Shown piece after piece: positions 57,152 to 64,000 of a stretch of 64,000 nucleotides of DNA (positions within the stretch are counted from its first letter, which is position 1; every line of letters begins with the position of its first letter). The notes under the pieces were generated by a model that searched no databases, was not told the DNA's origin, and saw only the letters and a program-made list of their open reading frames with translations. Source of the DNA: an uncultured Collinsella sp. GTDB taxonomy: Bacteria; Actinomycetota; Coriobacteriia; Coriobacteriales; Coriobacteriaceae. The DNA is taken from contig CATZLI010000007.1 in the NCBI GenBank assembly GCA_958421275.1, positions 62,001-126,000 on the forward strand. The letters run 5' to 3'. Both the position numbers and the translations under genes were made by a program.

Positions 57152-57934
57152 TTAGAAGTCCAGCCTCACAGGAATACCTTGAGAGGCCATATACTCTTTG
57201 ACTTCGCGAATGCTGAACGTCCCAAAGTGAAAGACGCTGGCCGCCAGCACGGCATCAGCCTCGCCCTCGATCACGCCCTCGGCAAAATGTTCGAGCGTGC
57301 CCACGCCGCCGCTCGCAATCACCGGAATCGGCACCGCGCGCGCCACGGCGCGGGTGAGCGCCAGGTCAAAGCCAGCCTTGGTGCCGTCGCGGTCCATGCT
57401 GGTCAGCAGGATCTCGCCGGCGCCGCGGCGAGCCGCCTCCTCGGCCCACGCCACCGCGTCGATGCCCGTGGCGTTGCGGCCTCCCGCGGTAAAGACCTCC
57501 CACTTGTCGGCACCGGATGCGCCGGGCAAACCAACGCGCTTGGCATCGATCGCCACGACCACGGCCTGGCTGCCAAACGCCGCGGCAGCCTGGCTGATCA
57601 GCGACGGGTCACGCACGGCGGCAGAGTTGAGCGACACCTTATCGGCACCGGCGGCAACCATGGTCCGCATGCCCGCCAAGTCGCGGAAACCGCCACCCAC
57701 GGTATAGGGAATAGCGAGCTCCTCGGCCGCATGCGCCGCCATCTCGATAGTCGTCGCACGGTTGTCGCTCGTGGCGGTAATGTCCAGGAAGACGACCTCG
57801 TCCGCACCCTCGCGGTCATAGGCACGCGCCAGCTCCACCGGATCACCCGCATCGCGTAAGCTCACAAAGTTGACGCCCTTGACCACACGGCCGTCCTTGA
57901 CGTCCAGGCAGGGAATCACACGTTTGGTAAGCAT
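57152..57934 (-). CDS. hisF: imidazole glycerol phosphate synthase cyclase subunit
   Basis: A 260-residue TIM-barrel subunit. Catalytic Asp is in IPCLDVKDGRVVKG and again in TSMDRDGTK. It takes ammonia from HisH to make IGP and AICAR. It starts 4 bp after the hisA stop. Confidence 0.97.
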   Translation of the reverse strand: MLTKRVIPCLDVKDGRVVKGVNFVSLRDAGDPVELARAYDREGADEVVFLDITATSDNRATTIEMAAHAAEELAIPYTVGGGFRDLAGMRTMVAAGADKVSLNSAAVRDPSLISQAAAAFGSQAVVVAIDAKRVGLPGASGADKWEVFTAGGRNATGIDAVAWAEEAARRGAGEILLTSMDRDGTKAGFDLALTRAVARAVPIPVIASGGVGTLEHFAEGVIEGEADAVLAASVFHFGTFSIREVKEYMASQGIPVRLDF

Positions 57935-57937
57935 GGA

Positions 57938-58681
57938 CTACTCCTCCCCTCGGGCGGCGGCCAGCGCCTGTACCAGCGTAAAGTTGCCCTCGTAGAGCGC
58001 GCGACCGGTAATAGCACCTTCAATCGCGCCCTCACCCACTGCGGCCAGCGCACGGATGTCGTCGAGCGTCGAGATGCCACCCGATGCCACGACGGGAAAG
58101 CCCGCGACCTCGGCCACATGGCGATACGTTGCCACGTCGATGCCCGTCTGCATGCCGTCGCGCGCGATATCGGTATAGACCAGGTGTTTAAAGCCCAGCT
58201 CGGAAAGCTGTGCCACGGCATCGTCGAGTGCCACGCCCGCGCCATCACGCCAGCCGTTCACCTTGACCTGGCCGTCGTATGCGGCAATGTCGGCCACCAA
58301 CAGCTCGCCAAAACCTTTGGCTGCCACCTCGGCAAAACCCGGCTCGGTCACCAGCACGGTGCCCAGCGCAATGCGGCGCGCACCGTAGCCGGCCAACTCG
58401 TCGATGCGCGCGAGCGAGCGGACGCCGCCGCCCACGTCCACGGACAGACCGTTGACGCCGCAGATGGCCTTAATCGCCGCCGAGTTGGCAGCGCATGTGT
58501 CCTCGTCCTCGCCAAAGGCAGCGGACAGGTCGACGACGTGCACCCAGCTTGCGCCCTGCTCGGCAAACGAGCGAGCAACGGCCACGGGGTCGTCGGAATA
58601 TACCTTGCAGCGGCTGCGGTCGCCACGCTCCAGGCGCACGACCTTGCCGCCGATCAGATCGATTGCGGGAAACAGGATCAT
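57938..58681 (-). CDS. hisA: ProFAR isomerase
   Basis: A 247-residue TIM barrel. It starts LFPAIDLIGGKVVRLERGD (Asp 8 general base) and has VYTDIARDGMQ. Its start overlaps the hisH stop in ATGA. Confidence 0.96.
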   Translation of the reverse strand: MILFPAIDLIGGKVVRLERGDRSRCKVYSDDPVAVARSFAEQGASWVHVVDLSAAFGEDEDTCAANSAAIKAICGVNGLSVDVGGGVRSLARIDELAGYGARRIALGTVLVTEPGFAEVAAKGFGELLVADIAAYDGQVKVNGWRDGAGVALDDAVAQLSELGFKHLVYTDIARDGMQTGIDVATYRHVAEVAGFPVVASGGISTLDDIRALAAVGEGAIEGAITGRALYEGNFTLVQALAAARGEE

Positions 58682-59379
58682 CGGCCAGCCTCCTCGACGA
58701 TGTTGACGAAGTTCTTAAGGATGCGCTGACCCAGCGCGGAGGATTTCTCGGGATGGAACTGGCAGCCCCACACGTTGCCATGGCGCACGATGCACGGGAA
58801 GCTCCGCGTATAGTGCGTGCGCGCCAGCACATCGGCGGCATCGGCGTCGTCGGCCACCGCGTAGCTGTGGGTAAAGTACATGTTGGCACCCTCGGCAAAA
58901 CCAGCAAGCAGCGGATCGGCCGCGCCGGCGGGCGTCATGTGCACCTGGTCCCAGCCCACGTGCGGCACCTTCAGGCGGCTCGACTCCAAGCGTGTGCACG
59001 AGCCGCGCATAATACCCAGGCCATCGACCCAGGGACCGCCAGCCTGCTCGGAGGCATCGTCGTCCGCGTCCGCGCCTTCGTCCGCCGGCACGCCCTCGTT
59101 GCCGCGCTCAAAAAATAGCTGAAGGCCCAGGCAGATGCCGAGCAGCGGAGTTCCGGCGGCAACGGCGTCGAGCACGGCCGCCGCCTCGCCGCTTTGGCGC
59201 ATAAAGACAATCGCGTCATAGAACGCGCCCACGCCCGGGATGACCAGGCCGTCGGCGTTGCGGATCTGCTCCGGATCGTCCGACGTGCAGGCGGCGGCAC
59301 CGGCGCGCGCAAGCCCGCGCACAACGCTCGACAAGTTGCCCTTGTGGTAGTCGACCACCACAATCTTCGGTTCGCCCAC
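58678..59379 (-). CDS. hisH: imidazole glycerol phosphate synthase glutaminase subunit
   Basis: A 233-residue class I glutamine amidotransferase. The nucleophile Cys is in LGICLGLQLFFE and the His-Glu pair in CQFHPEKSS. The start is a GTG at 59377-59379, giving MGEPKIVVVDYHKGNL; GGGAGGG lies 4 bases upstream. A frame extension further upstream would run through the REP-like element. An Ala/Asp/Glu-rich insert (about 110-125) lies in the middle. Confidence 0.93.
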   Translation of the reverse strand: MGEPKIVVVDYHKGNLSSVVRGLARAGAAACTSDDPEQIRNADGLVIPGVGAFYDAIVFMRQSGEAAAVLDAVAAGTPLLGICLGLQLFFERGNEGVPADEGADADDDASEQAGGPWVDGLGIMRGSCTRLESSRLKVPHVGWDQVHMTPAGAADPLLAGFAEGANMYFTHSYAVADDADAADVLARTHYTRSFPCIVRHGNVWGCQFHPEKSSALGQRILKNFVNIVEEAGR

Positions 59380-59404
59380 GCGACCCTCCCTTTTCCCATC
59401 ATCC

Positions 59405-59445
59405 AAAACCACCACAAAGGGGACAGGCACCTTCGTGGTGGTTTT
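59405..59445. repeat. REP-like palindrome M (GGGGACAGG core) between hisB and hisH
   Basis: AAAACCACCAC (59405-59415) and GTGGTGGTTTT (59435-59445) are perfect 11-bp inverted arms around AAAGGGGACAGGCACCTTC. It lies inside the his operon. Confidence 0.75.
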
Positions 59446-59459
59446 TACCCTTGTGGCGG

Positions 59460-60047
59460 TTACAGTGAACCCTTGGTGCTGGGGATGCCCTGCACGCGAG
59501 GGTCCAGCTCACAGGCTTGGCGCATCGTGCGGCCCACGGCCTTAAAGGCGGCCTCGATAATGTGATGCGAGTTGCCGCCCGCCAGTTCGCGCACGTGCAG
59601 AGTGAGCTTGGCGTCGCGCGCAAAGGCGTAGAAGAACTCGACGGCCAGCTCGGTATCGAAGCTGCCCACGCGCTCAGTCGGTACGGGCAGCTCGCAGTAG
59701 GCCTGCCCACGGCCCGAAATATCAACGGCAGCCATCACAAGCGTCTCGTCCATGGCGATCGCCGCGTCGGCAAAGCGCGTAATGCCCACCTTGTCGCCCA
59801 GCGCCTGGCGAAACGCCTCGCCCAGTACAATACCCGTGTCCTCGACGGTGTGATGCGCATCGACCTCGACGTCGCCCACCGCGTGCACCGTCAGATCGAA
59901 CAGACCATGGCGGCCAAAAGCGTTGAGCATGTGGTCGAAAAACGGCACGCCGGTCGAGATATCGCACACGCCAGATCCGTCCAGGTCGAGCTTTACGACA
60001 ATGTCGGTCTCGCCCGTCTTGCGGGTTACCTCGGCATAGCGGTCCAT
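59460..60047 (-). CDS. hisB: imidazoleglycerol-phosphate dehydratase
   Basis: A 195-residue monofunctional dehydratase without the phosphatase domain of the enterobacterial HisB. The Mn-binding segments are FFDHMLNAFGRHG, VDAHHTVEDTG and NSHHIIEAAFKA. Its ATG directly follows the hisC stop codon and uses GGAGGAG. Confidence 0.96.
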   Translation of the reverse strand: MDRYAEVTRKTGETDIVVKLDLDGSGVCDISTGVPFFDHMLNAFGRHGLFDLTVHAVGDVEVDAHHTVEDTGIVLGEAFRQALGDKVGITRFADAAIAMDETLVMAAVDISGRGQAYCELPVPTERVGSFDTELAVEFFYAFARDAKLTLHVRELAGGNSHHIIEAAFKAVGRTMRQACELDPRVQGIPSTKGSL

Positions 60048-61163
60048 CTACATCTCCTCCTTCACCAGCGCGGCAAACGCTGCCAGCACCTCGTCGTTTT
60101 CCTGCGGGGTGCCCACGGTAATGCGCAGGCAGTCCGCGAGCCCCGGCGCGTAGCTAAAGTCGCGCACCAAAATCGAATACTCGTCGCGCAGACGCTCGCG
60201 CACGCGCGTGGCATGCGGCGTGCGCACGAGCACAAAGTTCGCCGCGCTCGGCCACGCCTCCACGGGCAGACCCTCGGCAGCCATTGCGCGTAGGGCGCAC
60301 AGCTCGCGCTCGCGCTCAGATGCAACCTGTGCCACCACGGGTGCGTACGCATCGCGGGCACGTACGCAGGCAAGCGCGGCGGCCTGGCTTAGCACGTTAA
60401 CCGAGTAGATTTGGCGAATCGCCGCAAACACATCGATGACCTCGGGCGCCGCGATCACATAGCCCAGACGCGTGCCGGCGGCGCCAAACGCCTTGGACAG
60501 CGTATGCAGAATCACCAGGTTGGGATGCTCGGCGATAAGCCCCTGCGCCGTGGTGGCCGCGCCAAACGAATCGTCCGCAAACTCAACGTAGGCCTCGTCG
60601 ACCATGACCATGCCGGGGCACGCATCGCACAGGGCCGCGACAAAGTCGAGCGGTGCCACATCGCCCGTGGGATTGTTGGGCGAGGTCACGATGGCCAGGT
60701 TGCACTCCGGCGCCACGGCGAGCACAGCCGCTTGGTCGAGCTCAAAGGTTACCGGATCGCGCCACACATCGCGCACCTCGGTCTGACAAAGCGACGCAAA
60801 GAACGCGTACTCGCTAAAGCACGGCGGGCAGTTGAGCAAGGTCCGTCCCGCGCCGCCAAACGCCAGCAGGTAGTTATAGAGCAACTCGTCGCCGCCGTTG
60901 CCCACGCAGATATTCTCGCGAGCCACGCCATGCCAAGCGGCAAGCTCGTCGCGCAGGTCGTTGGACATGGGATCGGGGTAGCGGTTGAGCGGCGTAGCAG
61001 CCAAGGCCGCATCAACCGCCTTGCGCACGACAGCGGGCACGGGATAGGTGTTCTCGTTGGCCGAAAGATTGATGCGCGTGGGCGTAAAGTTGGGATCATA
61101 GGGCTCAATGCCGGCCAGGTAGGGCTGGACGAGCTCCTTCATGCGCGGCGTGAGTTCGGCCAT
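60048..61163 (-). CDS. hisC: histidinol-phosphate aminotransferase
   Basis: A 371-residue PLP aminotransferase. INLSANENTYPVPA, SPNNPTGDV and HTLSKAFGAAGTRLGY (PLP Lys) are typical of HisC. The start at 61163 has GAGGAGG upstream, 2 bp before the hisD stop. Confidence 0.96.
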   Translation of the reverse strand: MAELTPRMKELVQPYLAGIEPYDPNFTPTRINLSANENTYPVPAVVRKAVDAALAATPLNRYPDPMSNDLRDELAAWHGVARENICVGNGGDELLYNYLLAFGGAGRTLLNCPPCFSEYAFFASLCQTEVRDVWRDPVTFELDQAAVLAVAPECNLAIVTSPNNPTGDVAPLDFVAALCDACPGMVMVDEAYVEFADDSFGAATTAQGLIAEHPNLVILHTLSKAFGAAGTRLGYVIAAPEVIDVFAAIRQIYSVNVLSQAAALACVRARDAYAPVVAQVASERERELCALRAMAAEGLPVEAWPSAANFVLVRTPHATRVRERLRDEYSILVRDFSYAPGLADCLRITVGTPQENDEVLAAFAALVKEEM

Positions 61164-61164
61164 G

Positions 61165-62601
61165 TTAGGCCTCCTCGCCGGTCGCGCCAACGCCATCCGC
61201 GCCCGCAGCCGCCAGGTCAACGCCCTCGGCAACCGTCGCCACGGCGTCACCCGGCCAAGCGACCTTGGTCAGGTCGGCCGCGGCCAGAGACTCGGCACTC
61301 ACGGCATCCTCGCCCTGCTCCAGCACACGGCGACGCAGGGCGGCGGAAAGCGCGTGCGCCCACAGGCCCTCGGCCTCGGCCAGGCGCTGCGTAGCGGGAG
61401 CGTCGGAGAGCAGGCCCTCGGGCGTATAGCAGATGACGCTCGAGCGTTTGACGAACTCCTCCACCGAAAGCGGGTTGGAGAACATGGCGGTGCCGCCGGT
61501 CGGCAGCGTGTGATTGGGGCCGGCAACGTAATCGCCGAGCGGCTCGGAGCTCCACGCACCCACAAAGATGGCGCCGGCGTTGCGGATGCCGCCAAGCAGG
61601 CCCATCGCGTCCTTGCAGTGCAGCTCCAGGTGCTCGGGCGCCACGGTGTTCACCGCCTCGACGGCGGCAGCCATATCGGCGGCCACCACGATGGTGCCCT
61701 CGTTATCGAGCGAGGCACGCGTGATCTCGGCACGCGGCGACTGCGCCACCAGGATGTCGATACCCGCCTCGACCTCGCGCGCAAACTGCTCGTCGCAGGT
61801 CACCAGATAGCAGGCTGCCAGCGGATCGTGCTCGGCCTGGGCCATCAGGTCGGCCGCGACCACCATAGGCTTGGCCGTGGCATCGGCCAGCACGCAGACC
61901 TCGGAGGGGCCGGCGACCATGTCGATTCCCACGTCGCCCGAGACAATCTGCTTGGCGGCGGCGACAAAGGCGTTGCCCGGGCCGGTGATCTTGTCGACGC
62001 GCGGAATGGTCTCGGTACCGTACGCCAGCGCGGCCACGGCCTGGGCGCCGCCCACCATATAGATCTCGTCCACGCCGCCGAGCTTTGCCGCGGCGAGCGT
62101 GTAGGGGCTGATCAGGCCGTCCTTTTGCGGCGGGGTCACCATGACCACGCGCTTGACGCCAGCAACCTTGGCGGGAATGGCGTTCATGAGCACCGTGGAG
62201 GGATACTGCGCGCGGCCGCCCGGCACATAGATGCCGGCCGCAGCAAGCGGGGTCACCTTAACGCCGAGCATCGTGCCGTCCGGGCGCGTGGTAAACCAGC
62301 TCTGCTCGACCTCACGCTGGTGGAACTCGCGAATCTGGCGTGCAGCCTTTTCGAGCGCCGCGACAAAGGCCGGATCGAGGCCTTCGAGCGCGGCATCGAT
62401 CTGCTCCTGCGGCAGGCGAAAACTCTGCAGCTCAACACCGTCAAAACGCTGACAGTAATCGCGCACCGCGGCATCGCCGTTGGCGCGCACGTTTGCCACG
62501 ATATCGCGGGCGGCGTCGACGATGTTTTGCGGCAGCACGCCCTTGCGATTGAGCTGATTGGTAACGAGGCGCTCGCCGGGAGCAAGCTTGATGGTCTTCA
62601 T
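61165..62601 (-). CDS. hisD: histidinol dehydrogenase
   Basis: A 478-residue zinc enzyme that oxidises histidinol to histidine in two steps. GIYVPGGRAQYPSTVLM, MVGGAQAVAALAYGTE, KITGPGNAFV and MAQAEHD are visible. The C-terminal 40 residues are an Ala/Gly/Glu-rich tail beyond the usual end. The ribosome site before the ATG is weak (GGGGATACC). Confidence 0.96.
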   Translation of the reverse strand: MKTIKLAPGERLVTNQLNRKGVLPQNIVDAARDIVANVRANGDAAVRDYCQRFDGVELQSFRLPQEQIDAALEGLDPAFVAALEKAARQIREFHQREVEQSWFTTRPDGTMLGVKVTPLAAAGIYVPGGRAQYPSTVLMNAIPAKVAGVKRVVMVTPPQKDGLISPYTLAAAKLGGVDEIYMVGGAQAVAALAYGTETIPRVDKITGPGNAFVAAAKQIVSGDVGIDMVAGPSEVCVLADATAKPMVVAADLMAQAEHDPLAACYLVTCDEQFAREVEAGIDILVAQSPRAEITRASLDNEGTIVVAADMAAAVEAVNTVAPEHLELHCKDAMGLLGGIRNAGAIFVGAWSSEPLGDYVAGPNHTLPTGGTAMFSNPLSVEEFVKRSSVICYTPEGLLSDAPATQRLAEAEGLWAHALSAALRRRVLEQGEDAVSAESLAAADLTKVAWPGDAVATVAEGVDLAAAGADGVGATGEEA

Positions 62602-62706
62602 ATCGGTATCCCCTATCGGTCGAGGTTATGTTCGAAAAACGAGAGGCCGGGCGGCGGCGCCACTCGACCCGCAGCCCAGACGTTGGGGCGCCCGTGCGTG
62701 CTCGCG

Positions 62707-64000
62707 CTATTGTGCCGAGCCCGCAACGGGCTCAAAATGCTTGTCCTTCACGGCTACCGCCAAGCGATCGGCCAGATTGCGTACGCGCGGATCCAAGCGC
62801 GCGGCACCTGGGTTGACGAAGAAGCGGGCCGTACAGTCCATGATGCGACCGGTGATGACCAGGTCGTTGTCACGCAGCGTGGCGCCCGTGGCGGTAATGT
62901 CCACGATGCGGTCGGTCATGCCGACGATGGGACCCAGCTCGATGTTGCCGTGCAGCGAAACGATGTCGGCGTTCACGCCGCGCTCGGCATACCAGGCACT
63001 CGCGATGCGCGGGTACTTAGTTGCCACGCGAAGCGACCCGCGGCGGGCATAGTTGCGCTCGGCCTGACCGGCGCGCCACGCAGGCTCCGCCTCGATAAAC
63101 GTGCACAGGCCATAGCCCAGATCGACCAGCTGCAGTAGGTTGAGGTCTGCCTCGATAAGCGAATCCCAACCGCAGATGCCGCAGTCGGCACCGCCACAGC
63201 CCACAAAGGCGGGCGCGTCGCTGGGACGCACGATGACAAACTCGATATCGCCGACCGTGCCCTCACCGGCACGTGTGTCGCGACCGCGCACAATCAGGTG
63301 ACGGCCGGGGTCACGCAGCTCAGAGATATCCAGGCCCGCGGCCTCGAGCACGTCGAGCGTGTCGGCCTTAAGCGAGCCCTTGGGCACGGCAATGCGCAGC
63401 GGACCCTCGTCGCCACGGCCCACGGCATGGTCACCATCGGAAGCGGCATCCTCGGCCGAGGTGCGCGCGGCCTCCAGACGCTCGAGCGAAAAGGCGAAGC
63501 CCGCCGCCGGTACCTCGATGCCGCCGCCGAACGCGCCGGTAAAGATGGAGTCGTAACGGCCGCCCGAACCGACCGGGTCAGGCAGGCCGCCGGCATAGGC
63601 CTTAAAGACCAGGCCCGTGTAGTAATCGAAAGAGTTCATGATGGAAAAGTCGAAGGACAGCACCTGGGCGTCCTCGGGAGCCAGGCCCTCGACCAGGGCA
63701 CGCAGCTCGCGCGTCAGCGGCGCGACGATACCGGCAGCCTCCAGCAGCGCATCCACGCGGTCGAGCACCTCGGCACCGCCGTGCAGACGCGGCAACTCGC
63801 TAATGGCGGCCTTGACGGCATCGGACTCGGCGCTTGCCGCCACGCGGGCATCGAGGCCCACAAAGTCGTTGGCATGCACGCAGCGCAGGGCCTCGGCAGC
63901 CAGCTCACGATCCTCGCATACCGCGAGCAATTCCTTAAAAGGACGCACGCTGCCTGCGATGATGCGCGCATCGGGAAGTGCCAGCTCACGCACGGCCTCC
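62707..64000 (-). CDS. hisG: HisZ-HisG fusion: ATP phosphoribosyltransferase regulatory and catalytic parts (N-terminus beyond window)
   Basis: A single frame of about 430 residues open at the window end. The upstream part is HisZ-like (HisRS-related: FDYYTGLVFKAYAG and GSGGRYDSI). A Ser/Asp/Gly-rich linker is followed, from about 63400, by a short-form HisG: LRIAVPKGSLKADTLD, FVIVRPSDAPAFV, CGICGWDSLIE and PRPP loop DITATGATLRDNDLV. HisG catalyses the first, feedback-controlled step of histidine synthesis and needs HisZ when of the short form. HisZ and HisG are normally separate genes. It leads the operon. Confidence 0.9.
   Translation of the reverse strand, partial: EAVRELALPDARIIAGSVRPFKELLAVCEDRELAAEALRCVHANDFVGLDARVAASAESDAVKAAISELPRLHGGAEVLDRVDALLEAAGIVAPLTRELRALVEGLAPEDAQVLSFDFSIMNSFDYYTGLVFKAYAGGLPDPVGSGGRYDSIFTGAFGGGIEVPAAGFAFSLERLEAARTSAEDAASDGDHAVGRGDEGPLRIAVPKGSLKADTLDVLEAAGLDISELRDPGRHLIVRGRDTRAGEGTVGDIEFVIVRPSDAPAFVGCGGADCGICGWDSLIEADLNLLQLVDLGYGLCTFIEAEPAWRAGQAERNYARRGSLRVATKYPRIASAWYAERGVNADIVSLHGNIELGPIVGMTDRIVDITATGATLRDNDLVITGRIMDCTARFFVNPGAARLDPRVRNLADRLAVAVKDKHFEPVAGSAQ

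Overview
The window is 64 kb of GC-rich, tightly packed chromosome. It has about 60 protein genes, one tRNA and many intergenic hairpins. Gene content points to a Coriobacteriia-type actinobacterium, most like Collinsella. The evidence is a Gram-positive envelope set (uppP, a DivIC/FtsB-like protein, no outer-membrane genes), a RicT homologue, a Mn-dependent pyrophosphatase, PTS sugar uptake, anaerobe-type nickel-hydrogenase maturation genes and a fused HisZ-HisG. The genus is recognised from experience, not from a search. No phage, plasmid, CRISPR array or intact transposase gene was seen.

Layout. 1-4.6 kb (minus): a small membrane protein, a 3-hydroxyisobutyrate-dehydrogenase-family enzyme with a Cys/His tail, DegV, the long hibernation factor HPF and an orphan solute-binding lipoprotein. 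4.6-5.3 kb is gene-free and holds a 215-bp element with 46-bp terminal inverted repeats. 5.3-10.9 kb (minus): a predicted nuclease-like protein, ComF, then tmk-holB-ricT. 11-12 kb: a zinc-ribbon membrane protein bracketed by two near-identical palindromes. 12.2-17.3 kb (minus): tatA-tatC-hypA-hypB-topA. 17.5-23.3 kb: STAS protein, class Ic aminotransferase, NhaA, pyrophosphatase, glucokinase. 23.5-28.2 kb: a beta-glucoside PTS operon with a divergent GntR regulator. 28.3-39 kb: manA, pcrA, uppP, universal stress protein, a Bce-like two-component system, an unknown protein and purH. 39-49 kb: acetyltransferase, DUF2207 protein, gluQ, phosphoesterase, a DUF4342 protein with a second two-component system, a VOC protein with an orphan PTS IIB, a TPR-like protein and tRNA-Leu(UAA). 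49.5-56.2 kb: Ppx/GppA, DivIC-like, enolase, MazG, YfcE, a free-standing LarC C-terminal domain and a PHP phosphatase. 56.3-64 kb (minus): a histidine operon, hisZG-D-C-B-H-A-F-I-E; hisZG runs off the window end.

How the genes work together. The PTS operon phosphorylates a beta-glucoside on import and cleaves it inside the cell; glucokinase and ManA feed the products to glycolysis, where enolase also acts. The his operon encodes every step of histidine synthesis except histidinol-phosphatase, and the PHP protein, convergent with its end, is a good candidate for that step. hypA/hypB beside tatA/tatC suggests maturation and export of a nickel hydrogenase encoded elsewhere.

The most unusual content lies between genes. 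About a dozen palindromes share a GGGAC-type core but have different stem sequences. Several long hairpins (about 60-130 nt) and one MITE-like unit are also present.
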